The notes beneath the pieces are model-generated. The model did not search any database. It had not been told where the DNA came from and saw nothing but the letters and a program-made list of their open reading frames with translations. From the NCBI GenBank assembly GCA_034003765.1, contig JAVEXZ010000007.1, positions 16,088-80,087 on the forward strand: a stretch of 64,000 nucleotides of DNA, written 5' to 3'. This DNA is from JAAZGD01 sp034003765. GTDB taxonomy: Bacteria; Bacillota; Clostridia; Peptostreptococcales; Anaerovoracaceae. This document shows positions 22,784 to 32,083 of this stretch, in pieces (positions within the stretch are counted from its first letter, which is position 1; the number at the start of each line of letters is the position of its first letter). The translations under genes were made by a program, and so were the position numbers.

Positions 22784-24238
22784 TTACTTTGTTAATTCAT
22801 AAATTGCCTGTGCGTATATTGCCGCCGCCAACATTAGCTTGTCAATATCCATGTATTCATCCTTTTGATGAGCAACCTCCTCATCTCCAGGAAATGAAGG
22901 TCCAAAGGCTACAAAGTTATTCATTGACCTTGCATATGTGCCTCCACCTATGATAGCGGCCTTGCTGGTTTGGTCTCCTGTATAGTCTTTGTATATAGAC
23001 ATGAGCTGCTGGATAAGAGGATTATCTTCTGCAAAATATATGGGTTTTTGAATCATCCTTTTTACAATCCCCATATCATAAGGTGAAAGGGCTGCCATCA
23101 AAGTCTCATAAAAGACATCTTCCTCTAGGGTGACTGGGTAACGAATATTCACCGTAACTCTAGCCTCTTTACTATTAATATTTGCTTTCCCAATATTTAG
23201 GATCAAAGATCCACTCTCCTTATCAGAAAAATCTACCCCTAAAAGTTTCCCCCCTAAATCAAAAGCTATATGCTTTTTGTAAAATTCTATGAAATCATTA
23301 ACATCGTCTTCGGAAAATATGAGGGTGCTTAAAAAATCCATAATAATTGAAATAGCATTGACACCCCTTTCTGGCCGAGCACCATGGGCACTTACACCAC
23401 TTGTTGTAATTTCCATGCTCTTACCACAAAGCCTTGACTTCACCTTATAGTCCTTTTTATAGTTATATTCCTCGATTTTCTCTTCCAGCATCTCATAGTG
23501 CTTTGGGTCTTTATGAAATACTAGGGCTCTAGCGGAATCAGCAACCATATTAGGCGCCTGGCCGCCCTTTAAGGACCTTAACTCCAATCCCCTTTCAATG
23601 CCTAAGGTTTTGGATAGCTTTTTTACGATATCAAATGTTAAAATACCTTTTTCCCCTCTTATTACCGGGAACTCTGCATCAGGAGTAAAACCGAAATCTG
23701 GTGGGCTTTCTCGAGCCAAGTAATAGTCCATACCAGACCAACCGGTCTCTTCGTCAAGACCTAGGATCAAACGTATACCCTTGGCTGGTTGATGCCCCAA
23801 ATCCTTAAGGATCTTCAAGGCATAAAAAACTGCTATAGTAGGACCCTTATCATCAAGGGCTCCTCTACCATAAATTTTGCCACCTTCTATTTGTCCACCA
23901 AAAGCCTCATACTTCCAAGAAGAACCCTCAGGTACAACGTCTAAATGAAGCAAAACCCCCATGGTTTCCTCCTTGCCTTCTCCGAAATCAATGTGGGCTC
24001 CGTAATGGTCTACGTTATAAAAAATGAAACCCTCTCTTTGGGCAATTTTCTTCATAAACAAAAGTGCTTCATGAACACCCTTGCCAAAGGGTAGAATTTG
24101 TCCTTGGTATTCAAGAGCATCTCCTCTTAAACTTTTAATTTTCAAGAGTTGGGACAGGTCCTCTAGCAGTGCATCCTTATTTTTTTCTAACTCCTCAGTG
24201 ATTATATCTTTGCTTAATACCCTAGTCATTTTCTTCAA
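22784..24238 (-). CDS. pepV: M20 family dipeptidase, PepV-like
   Basis: A 484-residue zinc dipeptidase acting on Xaa-Xaa dipeptides in the cytoplasm. Metal ligands and catalytic residues: H98 and D100 (LLHLDVVPEG), D130 (GALDDKGP), E163/E164 (DEETGW). The insertion domain typical of PepV fills about 190-380. Length fits the family (about 465-490). The start overlaps the capA stop by 17 bp. The stop codon sits at the edge of a tandem-repeat array. Confidence 0.93.
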   Translation of the reverse strand: MKKMTRVLSKDIITEELEKNKDALLEDLSQLLKIKSLRGDALEYQGQILPFGKGVHEALLFMKKIAQREGFIFYNVDHYGAHIDFGEGKEETMGVLLHLDVVPEGSSWKYEAFGGQIEGGKIYGRGALDDKGPTIAVFYALKILKDLGHQPAKGIRLILGLDEETGWSGMDYYLARESPPDFGFTPDAEFPVIRGEKGILTFDIVKKLSKTLGIERGLELRSLKGGQAPNMVADSARALVFHKDPKHYEMLEEKIEEYNYKKDYKVKSRLCGKSMEITTSGVSAHGARPERGVNAISIIMDFLSTLIFSEDDVNDFIEFYKKHIAFDLGGKLLGVDFSDKESGSLILNIGKANINSKEARVTVNIRYPVTLEEDVFYETLMAALSPYDMGIVKRMIQKPIYFAEDNPLIQQLMSIYKDYTGDQTSKAAIIGGGTYARSMNNFVAFGPSFPGDEEVAHQKDEYMDIDKLMLAAAIYAQAIYELTK

Positions 24239-25463
24239 CCGCTTCCTCTACTAAGACACTCTCAACAACCATATTTGTTAACAAGAGTTCCGCATCTACT
24301 TGGGCAGCTTGGGCCCGATAAAGGTGTCCTGAATTAAGAAGATCTGGATTGTTTTCCAAGTTTTGATCTAAAGGAATAATAAAGTAGTTGTCTTTTCCGT
24401 TAATTGAATATTTTTCTACCCAAGTGGGGATTGCTTGAGCCCTTACTTGGGTTATCTCCTCTAAACCACGGTCATATATAAGGGTAACCTTTCCCATAGC
24501 ACCTGTCTCAGTATAACGATTATTAAGGGTTTCTGATCTTTGGTTGGACACAAAGTTTCCTAAACTAAAAAACACAGGGACCCTATTATCCGCCATCTCT
24601 AATTCTTGCAAGGTATGGGGGTGGGATCCAAAAATAACATCTATATCCTTATTTTTAGTAAGGGATTCCTGCATACTCCTTTGCCAAATGTTGGCGCTTA
24701 ATTGGTATTCCTCACCCCAATGAAGAGACAAAACAACAATATCTATACCTGCTTGCTTCATCAGAGCTACCTGTTCGTTTATTTTGACAATTTCTTTATC
24801 CAATTCTTCATAGCCAAAAGTATTCAACCTTAGGGCGGTTTCGTCTGACACAAATGAACCGTTAATGGAGACCCTGCCAGGAAAGGATGGCGTCTGGTAG
24901 GTATAGGCTAAAGTTCCCATCCAAACACCCTTAACTAGTTTCGTTGCCCAACGTTGCTGGCTGGCATTTTGACGACTCCCAGTAGTTAAGAGTTTTTGTC
25001 CATGCAAAACATTAAGTGTTCTATCAATACCAAAAAGACCCCTGTCATTTACATGGTTGTTTGCAGTAGAAGCCACATGGAATCCAATCCTTTTTAAGGT
25101 TTCCCCCAAATTGTCAGGGGTAGAAAATGAAGGATACCCAGTATATGGGCTTTGTGAAAATGTTGTTTCTAAATTGCAAATAGCTAAATCCGCTTCTTGA
25201 ACATAGGGCTTTATATACTTAAATGTTTCGTCAAAAGAATATGTACCATCTCCATTTGAAGCCGCAACTAGTTGTGCTGAATGATACATAACATCTCCTG
25301 CGCATAAAATTTCAATGGTGGTTAAATCACTTATGATTTCTTCACTAGGGGACTCTTGGCTTGTAGGATTAATGGCATCATGTAAAAACAGTGAGTAGAA
25401 TAAATATCCACTCACTAGTAATAAGATCCCGATTATTACGTAAAATCTTTTTTTGAATTTCAT
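24222..25463 (-). CDS. CapA family (poly-gamma-glutamate capsule-type) metallophosphatase-like protein
   Basis: A 413-residue membrane-anchored protein: N-terminal helix (about 7-27), then a PGA_cap domain. Typical motifs are CAGDVMYH, NLETTF, STANNHVNDRG, LHWGEEY, GSHPHTLQ and SLGNFVSNQ. The family is needed for poly-gamma-glutamate export/synthesis in Bacillus, but here no capB/capC neighbours exist, so a cell-envelope role without defined substrate is safer. Fifteen bp after nfu and overlapping pepV. Confidence 0.88.
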   Translation of the reverse strand: MKFKKRFYVIIGILLLVSGYLFYSLFLHDAINPTSQESPSEEIISDLTTIEILCAGDVMYHSAQLVAASNGDGTYSFDETFKYIKPYVQEADLAICNLETTFSQSPYTGYPSFSTPDNLGETLKRIGFHVASTANNHVNDRGLFGIDRTLNVLHGQKLLTTGSRQNASQQRWATKLVKGVWMGTLAYTYQTPSFPGRVSINGSFVSDETALRLNTFGYEELDKEIVKINEQVALMKQAGIDIVVLSLHWGEEYQLSANIWQRSMQESLTKNKDIDVIFGSHPHTLQELEMADNRVPVFFSLGNFVSNQRSETLNNRYTETGAMGKVTLIYDRGLEEITQVRAQAIPTWVEKYSINGKDNYFIIPLDQNLENNPDLLNSGHLYRAQAAQVDAELLLTNMVVESVLVEEAVEEND

Positions 25464-25478
25464 ATTCGCCTTTTTCTT

Positions 25479-25703
25479 TTAATCTACTGCTTCTACCTTC
25501 GTGATTTCTGGGTAAGATTCCTTTAATATTTTTTCTACCACACCAGACAAGGTCATTCTGGCTCCTGGGCATCCCACACAATGGCCTTTAAGTCTAACCT
25601 TTACTACATGGTCTTCTGTGTATTCAACAAATTCAATGTCCCCACCGTCTCTTTGCAATAGGGGCCTAATTTTTTCCATTGCTTCTTTGATTTTTGTTTC
25701 CAT
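25479..25703 (-). CDS. NifU C-terminal-domain (Nfu-type) iron-sulfur scaffold
   Basis: A small (74-76 residue) Nfu domain with the cluster-binding CxxC in GHCVGCPGA and the family pattern RDGGDIEFVEY. It likely carries or delivers [4Fe-4S] clusters. AGGAG stands seven bases before the ATG at 25703, better spaced than an ATG two codons upstream. First gene of an nfu-capA-pepV run. Confidence 0.93.
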   Translation of the reverse strand: METKIKEAMEKIRPLLQRDGGDIEFVEYTEDHVVKVRLKGHCVGCPGARMTLSGVVEKILKESYPEITKVEAVD

Positions 25704-25801
25704 TTTCATTCTCCTGTCTTTACTTTTATTCTTAAAATTTATTGCTAACCCAACTAGGGCAGTCTACTTTTATTAACTACATAATGGAGGTAAATCTGTT
25801 A

Positions 25802-26989
25802 CTAGCCCCAAGAGGGGACCACGGTAAAAATAGTTGTAAATTCTTTGTCGCGAATTGTCTTAATGGCTACAGATTTAATGGGGTCACCAATCTCATTGAA
25901 GCTGATAGTTCCAGATGCTCCTTTGAAATCATGTTGATTTAGTATGTTCTCTAATATAAGTTCTCCCCGAGTTGAAGTCCCTGCTTCTATTATAGCATTT
26001 CGGGCAATCAAATATGCATCGTAGCCGAGAGCTGTGGGTTTCTCCACTACAAGCTCATTCCCATATTTTTTGCGAAATGCCCTGAGAAAAATTTTGGATT
26101 CTGGAGTCCCTGCATCTTCATCAAATAAAGATGAAAAAGCAATACTATTAGCTGCTGCAGTTCCTGCTTGATTTATTAAGTCCTGAGTTTCCCAATCATC
26201 TGTACCCAAGAAAAGGGTTTTTAAGCCTAGTATATCTGCCTGATTTATAATTCTTATAGAATCCTTTATATCCGCTGGGAGAAAACAAACTTTTAACCCT
26301 GAATCTTTTATCCTTTTAAGTTGGACTTCGTAGTCTTCAGCTGCCGCAGGGAATTCCACTGTTAGAGTTACACTTCCCCCTAGCTGAGTCATTTTATCTG
26401 AAAAGGTCTTGGTTACTGCTTGGGCCCTATCATCACCACTAGGAATTAGTACCGCAACTTCTTGGACCATTAGTTCTTCAACCGTATATTTTGCAAGGGC
26501 AACCCCTTGGAATGACTCTACAAAACAAACCCTGCTATAGTAGGGATTCTTTGCTGTAACCAGTGGATTACTATTGGTAATTGCTAGGGCCGGAATTTTA
26601 GCTTCTTCAAAAATAGGTGCTCCTACCAGAGAATTTACCCCTCCATAGCTTCCTAAAACAACACTTACACCTTTTTCCACCAAATCGCGAGCAACGGTTT
26701 CTCCTATATAGATATCCGACTGATTGTCCGCATAAACCAATTCAATTTCTTTGCCTAGAGCCATAGGATACTGTTCATGGGCTAATTCTATGCCCATTCG
26801 CTCCAGTTCCCCATAAACCTTGTCTTCCCCTGAGAGGGGTTCAAAAACACCAATTCTTATTACAGATCGTTCAACGGCTTTGTGAGTTATCCAAACGGCA
26901 ACAAAATTGTCATAGGTTTGACATCCTGTAAACAGCATAACTACCATGACAAGTAACAGGATTTTTGTGGTTTTTATTCTTTTTCTCAT
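25802..26989 (-). CDS. branched-chain amino-acid ABC transporter binding protein (second copy)
   Basis: A 395-residue Leu/Ile/Val-type periplasmic-binding-fold lipoprotein. Signal peptide ends in FTGC (C23). The receptor ligand-binding region starts with IGVFEPLSGEDKVYGE, closely parallel to the first binding protein of this operon, but overall sequence is divergent. GGGAGG precedes the ATG at 26989; a GTG 12 bases upstream is rejected. Last gene of the liv operon, 33 bp or more after livF. Confidence 0.92.
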   Translation of the reverse strand: MRKRIKTTKILLLVMVVMLFTGCQTYDNFVAVWITHKAVERSVIRIGVFEPLSGEDKVYGELERMGIELAHEQYPMALGKEIELVYADNQSDIYIGETVARDLVEKGVSVVLGSYGGVNSLVGAPIFEEAKIPALAITNSNPLVTAKNPYYSRVCFVESFQGVALAKYTVEELMVQEVAVLIPSGDDRAQAVTKTFSDKMTQLGGSVTLTVEFPAAAEDYEVQLKRIKDSGLKVCFLPADIKDSIRIINQADILGLKTLFLGTDDWETQDLINQAGTAAANSIAFSSLFDEDAGTPESKIFLRAFRKKYGNELVVEKPTALGYDAYLIARNAIIEAGTSTRGELILENILNQHDFKGASGTISFNEIGDPIKSVAIKTIRDKEFTTIFTVVPSWG

Positions 26990-27034
26990 CAATCCTCCCA
27001 CCTATCCAATATATTTATAGTAATACATTATTCC

Positions 27035-27739
27035 TTATTCCCCTAAGTATGCGGCTCTCACCTTATCGTTTCCAAGCAACTCTTTTCCTGTTCCTGATAA
27101 ACTCACTATACCCGTCTCTAAAACATAAGCATAATCAGAGATTTCCAAAGCTGCTTTTGCGTTTTGTTCAATTAGTAATACATTAACCCCCGCCCTATTA
27201 ATTTCCTTGATTATCTCAAAAATACTTTTAACTACTAAGGGGGCCAATCCCAAGGAAGGTTCATCCATCATTAAGAGTTTAGGTTTGCTCATTAGGGCCC
27301 TTCCAACTGCCAACATTTGTTGTTCTCCGCCAGATAGGGTTCCTGCTAGCTGCCACTTTCTCTCCCATAGGCGAGGAAAGAGTTCGTAAACCCACTTGGT
27401 ATCTCGGGCAATTCCTTCCTTATCTTTTCTAAGGAAGGCACCCATTGTCAAGTTTTCTTCTATAGTAAGGTCAGGGAATACCCTTCGTCCTTCAGGACAT
27501 AAAACTACACCTTCATATACAATATCACGAGTTTGCATTCTGGTTATATCTCTGTCGTTAAAGACCACAATTCCAGAAGTCTTGGGAATCAAGCTCATAA
27601 TGGCTTTTAATGTGGTGGATTTTCCCGCTCCGTTAGCTCCTATCAAAGAAATAATTTTCTTGTCTGGAACTTCTAGACTTACTCCTCTTAATGCGTGGAT
27701 TCCTCCATAGTGAATGTTCAAATTTTCTATGCGTAGCAT
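27035..27739 (-). CDS. livF: branched-chain amino-acid ABC transporter ATP-binding protein LivF
   Basis: A 234-residue ABC ATPase: Walker A GANGAGKST, signature LSGGEQQM, Walker B LLMMDEPSLGLAP, all typical of LivF. The ATG overlaps the livG stop (TAATG). Confidence 0.96.
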   Translation of the reverse strand: MLRIENLNIHYGGIHALRGVSLEVPDKKIISLIGANGAGKSTTLKAIMSLIPKTSGIVVFNDRDITRMQTRDIVYEGVVLCPEGRRVFPDLTIEENLTMGAFLRKDKEGIARDTKWVYELFPRLWERKWQLAGTLSGGEQQMLAVGRALMSKPKLLMMDEPSLGLAPLVVKSIFEIIKEINRAGVNVLLIEQNAKAALEISDYAYVLETGIVSLSGTGKELLGNDKVRAAYLGE

Positions 27740-28593
27740 TAGTCATCCACCCCCAAGTATGCTTCAATAACCTTCGGATTCTTCTGTATCTCCTTGGGTG
27801 TTCCATTTGCAATTAGCTTACCATAATCCAAAACATATATACGCTCACAAATACCCATTACCACTTGCATATGATGTTCAATCATAAGAATCGATAAATC
27901 GAAATCTCCCCTTATCCTACCAACAAATCTCATTAATTCATCTGATTCTTGAGGGTTCATTCCCGCTGCTGGTTCATCTAAAAGCAGCAATTTGGGATCT
28001 GTAGCCAAGGCTCTTGCTATCTCAACGTGCCTCTGCTTTCCATAAGGAAGAGAAGATGATACCGAATCTTGGACATCTAAAAGATCTAGGATCTCTAGAA
28101 GCCTAAGGGTTTCACGTCTCATTTCTGCTTCTTCCTTGTAGTTCATCTTCAGGCTTGCAGTGAGCCAGTTGGCCCTTATTTTTACATGCTGTGCTATTAA
28201 AACATTTTCATATACTGTAAGGTCCTTAAAAAGCCTGATGTTCTGAAATGTTCTTGCCACTTGCATCTTTGTGATTTTGTCAGGGGTAAGGGTTTTGGCT
28301 TTAGTATACTTCCCTCTGTTCTCCCCTGCATAAAGGTCTTTCATTTTGCCTTGAGGATAGTTAGATACTATTATCTCGTCATTCAAATAAATGGCCCCAT
28401 TAGTTGGCGGATATACTCCGGTAATAACATTGAATGCTGTGGTTTTTCCTGCACCGTTAGGTCCTATCAAGCCAACTATTTCACCTTTTCTTACTTCCAT
28501 GGAAAGGTTATTTAAGGCCACAACTCCACCAAACTGCATTGTAGCATCGCTTACCCGAAGCACGTTAGGTTTTTCTATTGCATTATTTTGCAC
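27739..28593 (-). CDS. livG: branched-chain amino-acid ABC transporter ATP-binding protein LivG
   Basis: A 284-residue ABC ATPase with Walker A GPNGAGKTT and the LivG-specific signature LPYGKQRHVEIARAL in place of LSGGQ. A GTG start follows GGAGGAAG. Overlaps livM by 11 bp. Confidence 0.96.
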   Translation of the reverse strand: MQNNAIEKPNVLRVSDATMQFGGVVALNNLSMEVRKGEIVGLIGPNGAGKTTAFNVITGVYPPTNGAIYLNDEIIVSNYPQGKMKDLYAGENRGKYTKAKTLTPDKITKMQVARTFQNIRLFKDLTVYENVLIAQHVKIRANWLTASLKMNYKEEAEMRRETLRLLEILDLLDVQDSVSSSLPYGKQRHVEIARALATDPKLLLLDEPAAGMNPQESDELMRFVGRIRGDFDLSILMIEHHMQVVMGICERIYVLDYGKLIANGTPKEIQKNPKVIEAYLGVDD

Positions 28594-29812
28594 GAGAATC
28601 TTCCTCCTTTTGCTTCTTTATTTTAAGTCGACTTTGGGCCCTGCCCGCTTTGTCTGTCGCTCGGCCGTCTGATTTTACTTTGCGCTTTTCCCTGCTAGCT
28701 TTTTCATAATCACCACTGAGAATATGTTTTACCACCCAAGGCCACTTTCGTAAAAAGTTATATATGCCGTCCCAAGAAAATTCCTTGCGTCCCATAATTC
28801 CTTTTCTCCAAAAAAGAACGACTGACATCAAGAGCAAGCTAAAAATTACCATTCTAAGGCCTGGTCTGAAGATTGGAATTTGCCAAGCACCTATATAATG
28901 GGCTGCATCAAACCAACGAAGTATTTCTTTGCCGAAGGAAATTAAAAATGCAGAGATCACAGTACCAGTTACACTTCCTAAGCCACCTAAGACAATTATT
29001 AAAAGTAGTTCATAGGTAACCATTATCTTAAACTGGTTGGTATCAATAGCGGTTAAATGTACAGCAAGTAGTCCACCACCTATCCCTGCAAAGAATGCTG
29101 AAATTATAAAGGACATACCCTTGTGTTTAAATAAATTAATGCCCATAGCCTCTGCGGCAATTTCATCTTCTCTTATGGCCTTAAAAGCCCTCCCATAAGA
29201 AGAATTGATAAGCATCACCATGAAGGCAATTCCTAGGACGGAGATAATAACAGGAACGAACAAACTATTAAAACTTGGGATACTCTTTAAGCCCAAAGAC
29301 CCGTTGGTAAAGGGCCACATTTGATTGTTGGCAATTAGGGCTCTAACAATTTCTGAAAAACCCAGGGTTGCAATGGCTAAGTAGTCGCTTTTTAATCGTA
29401 ATACTGGGGCCCCAATCAGGGCTGCAAAGGCGGCTGCGAGAAGGCCTCCCATTATAAGTGCTGTTCCAAAGGACAGTTCAACGTTAACAATCTTTTCACT
29501 CATGGGAACCAGATAAAAAACATTGGCACGATCTGCAACAGGAATAGTAAATACTCCTACTGAATAGGCTCCAATAGCCATAAAACCTGCTTGGCCTAGA
29601 GAGAAAACTCCTGTAAACCCATTAACTAGGTTCATAGAAACCCCAATTAATGCATAGATCACTGAGATTCTAACGATTCGTACAGTATATGAAGTTCCAA
29701 TCATTCCCTTATCCAACATGTATGTAACTATGATACATGCTAGGACCAAAAGAATGGTCAAAATCATTTTTGTCTGTTTGTTTAATTTTTTATATTCAAA
29801 TTCCATTGGCAT
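28583..29812 (-). CDS. livM: branched-chain amino-acid ABC transporter permease LivM
   Basis: About 409 residues with ten predicted membrane segments and the permease pattern FSLGQAGFMAIGAY. The C-terminal 45 residues form a strongly basic tail (KREK, KKQKEE) beyond the usual end. The ATG overlaps the livH stop as TGATG; a GTG three bases before is also possible. Confidence 0.95.
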   Translation of the reverse strand: MPMEFEYKKLNKQTKMILTILLVLACIIVTYMLDKGMIGTSYTVRIVRISVIYALIGVSMNLVNGFTGVFSLGQAGFMAIGAYSVGVFTIPVADRANVFYLVPMSEKIVNVELSFGTALIMGGLLAAAFAALIGAPVLRLKSDYLAIATLGFSEIVRALIANNQMWPFTNGSLGLKSIPSFNSLFVPVIISVLGIAFMVMLINSSYGRAFKAIREDEIAAEAMGINLFKHKGMSFIISAFFAGIGGGLLAVHLTAIDTNQFKIMVTYELLLIIVLGGLGSVTGTVISAFLISFGKEILRWFDAAHYIGAWQIPIFRPGLRMVIFSLLLMSVVLFWRKGIMGRKEFSWDGIYNFLRKWPWVVKHILSGDYEKASREKRKVKSDGRATDKAGRAQSRLKIKKQKEEDSRAK

Positions 29813-30705
29813 CACACTTTCTCTGCAATCTTCTCGCCCAGAAGTCCTGTGGGTCTGAAGAGTAACATGACGATTAGCAATACAAATGTAAACGCATCAC
29901 TATACCCTGTCATTGCAGGGAATACCGCTACCAAAAAAGTCTCCGCAATTCCTATAATGAAGCCCCCAATAACCGCTCCCGGTATATTGCCGATTCCACC
30001 TAGAACTGCTGCTACAAAGCACTTTAGCCCGGGCATTAGACCACTAAAGGGGTATACCATTGGACGAGGAGAAAAATATAAGATGGCGCTTATAGCCGCC
30101 AAAGAACATCCTATTACGAATGTTATGGTAATTATTCTATTAATTTCAATTCCCATAAGTTTTGCTGCTTCAAAATCCTTGGAAACAGCTCTCATGGCCA
30201 TCCCGGTTTTTGTATGGTTTACCAGATACATAAGGGCAAAAAGTAAAACCAAAGTAACTACTGGGGTTATAAAGGTTACAATAGGTGCTGAAATATCACC
30301 TATTTGATAAACCTTTTGCAAAAAACCCAGTTCGGGAAATGCTCTGGGTAAGCCTGTAAATAGATAGGTGGCAGAATTAACCAAGAGATAAGAAACCCCT
30401 ATGGCAGATATCATAATGGACATCCTGGGGGATTCTCTTAGGGGCTTATAAGCCAACTTTTCTATTAGCACTCCTAGCACAACTGTTGCAAGAATCACAA
30501 AAAGTATGGCTACATACCAGGGCATACCAAAAGACGATATGGCGAAAATAGTAAAGTACCCCGCCATCATAAAGATGTCACCGTGGGCAAAATTTATTAA
30601 ACGTAAGATTCCATAAACCATAGTATATCCAATAGCGATCAAAGCATAAGCTGACCCTAGAGATACACCCGTTACAACGTTTTGAAATAATGTAGTGGCT
30701 TCCAT
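29812..30705 (-). CDS. livH: branched-chain amino-acid ABC transporter permease LivH
   Basis: A 297-residue permease with about eight membrane segments and the family patterns IGYTMVYGILRLINFAHGD and GAVIGGFIIGIAE. TGGAGA precedes the ATG. It pairs with LivM to form the membrane channel. Confidence 0.96.
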   Translation of the reverse strand: MEATTLFQNVVTGVSLGSAYALIAIGYTMVYGILRLINFAHGDIFMMAGYFTIFAISSFGMPWYVAILFVILATVVLGVLIEKLAYKPLRESPRMSIMISAIGVSYLLVNSATYLFTGLPRAFPELGFLQKVYQIGDISAPIVTFITPVVTLVLLFALMYLVNHTKTGMAMRAVSKDFEAAKLMGIEINRIITITFVIGCSLAAISAILYFSPRPMVYPFSGLMPGLKCFVAAVLGGIGNIPGAVIGGFIIGIAETFLVAVFPAMTGYSDAFTFVLLIVMLLFRPTGLLGEKIAEKV

Positions 30706-30765
30706 TTATGTCTCCAATTTCCATATTTTATAAGTCAATTACCTAGTCGCCCTTTTTCCATAAAT

Positions 30766-30795
30766 AAGGCAGGAAAGGGACTCCCCCCCTGCCTT
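30766..30795 (-). terminator. hairpin between livK and livH
   Basis: Stem AAGGCAGG (30766-30773) with CCTGCCTT (30788-30795) and further G-C pairs inside. It lacks an immediate U-tract. It likely protects or partially terminates the livK mRNA, so the binding protein is made in excess over the channel. Confidence 0.6.
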
Positions 30796-30816
30796 ACAAT
30801 TGATTAAATCTACAGA

Positions 30817-31992
30817 TTAGTCAATAGTTACTGCCTTTAAGAATACGAATTGTCCATCAAGAACTGTCTTGATAACAGCCATGTTCTTTTGAGCATCGCC
30901 AAGTTCATCAAAGGTAACACTTCCGGTAACCCCTTCAAATCCATCAGTTGCATTAAGTGCTGCAACAATGGACGCTCCATCAGTTGCTCCAGCTCTTTCT
31001 AGAGCATCTAAGCAAACCATGTAAGCATCATATCCTAGTGCGGATACTGCAGGTACAGGTGTGTAGTATGCTGCGGAGAAGCCGTCAACAAAGTCTTTTG
31101 CCAACTGGCTACTGTCAGCCAATCCAGCATCAAAGAATGTGGAGAGAACTATACCTTCTGCATCAACTCCAGCATTTTCAACAATTGTGATGTTTTCCCA
31201 AGTGTCGCCGCCCATGATTGTTGCTTTGATACCAAGTGCACGTGCTTGCTTGATAATAAGTGGTGCCGTTGTTATAGAGGATGGGGCAAATATAACATCA
31301 GGATTTGCTGCCTTGATGTTCTGTAAAATCGCATTAAAGTCTGCTTGGTTTTGTTGGAATGTCTGGTTAACAACTACTGCATCTTCATTTCCTGTTAGTT
31401 CCTTAAAGGAAGCCATAAAGAAATTGCCTAAACCTGTGGAATAGTCGTCTCCTAATTGTGTAATAACTGCTGCAGTTTTTGCACCTTCTTGAACTGCATA
31501 ATTAGCCATAACAGTGCCTTGGAATGGGTCCAAGAAGCATACACGGAAGTACCATGTGTTTGCATTTGTAACCTGTGGGTTTGTGCAAGAAGCACCAATT
31601 GCGGGTATTCCTGCATCAGCAAATACTTCGCCAGCAGCAATTGAAACTCCAGATCCATAGCTACCAAGAACAGCTACAACGCCTTGGTCAATAAGGTAGT
31701 TTGCAGCTGTAACAGCCATAGTCTTGTCAGATTGGTTATCAGAAACTACTAACTCAACCTTGTACTCTACATCACCAATCATTACGGTTGGCTTTACAGT
31801 GTTAGCATACATCATGCCATCAAGTTCCTGTTGTCCGCCACCGCCATTTTCACCAGTCAATGGCTCGAAAACTCCGATTTTGATAATGTTTTCAGCATCT
31901 CCACCTCCCGTGTCAGCACCACCGCAACCAACGGCAAATACGGACATAACGAGAACTAAGACCAGTAGCAAAGAAATTTTCTTCATAATCAT
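30817..31992 (-). CDS. livK: branched-chain amino-acid ABC transporter binding protein LivK (first copy)
   Basis: A 391-residue lipoprotein: signal ends in AVGC, followed by a GGAD/GGGDA linker and the receptor domain (IGVFEPLTGENGGGG). It captures branched-chain or other hydrophobic amino acids outside the cell. GGAGG lies before two near-adjacent ATGs (31992 or 31986). First gene of livK-livH-livM-livG-livF-livK2. Confidence 0.94.
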   Translation of the reverse strand: MIMKKISLLLVLVLVMSVFAVGCGGADTGGGDAENIIKIGVFEPLTGENGGGGQQELDGMMYANTVKPTVMIGDVEYKVELVVSDNQSDKTMAVTAANYLIDQGVVAVLGSYGSGVSIAAGEVFADAGIPAIGASCTNPQVTNANTWYFRVCFLDPFQGTVMANYAVQEGAKTAAVITQLGDDYSTGLGNFFMASFKELTGNEDAVVVNQTFQQNQADFNAILQNIKAANPDVIFAPSSITTAPLIIKQARALGIKATIMGGDTWENITIVENAGVDAEGIVLSTFFDAGLADSSQLAKDFVDGFSAAYYTPVPAVSALGYDAYMVCLDALERAGATDGASIVAALNATDGFEGVTGSVTFDELGDAQKNMAVIKTVLDGQFVFLKAVTID

Positions 31993-32051
31993 CTTTCCTC
32001 CTTCAATAATTGCTTATTACACATTATAGATACAGCAAAATTACCCTTTTA

Positions 32052-32079
32052 ATTATATAGGTTTTTAGCTAAATGTAAA
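32052..32079 (-). promoter_or_regulatory. promoter of the liv operon
   Basis: TTTACA (32074-32079), 16 bp, TATAAT (32052-32057) on the minus strand; leader of about 53 nt. The -35 box lies just before the end of the upstream dus gene. Confidence 0.75.
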
Positions 32080-32083
32080 GACT

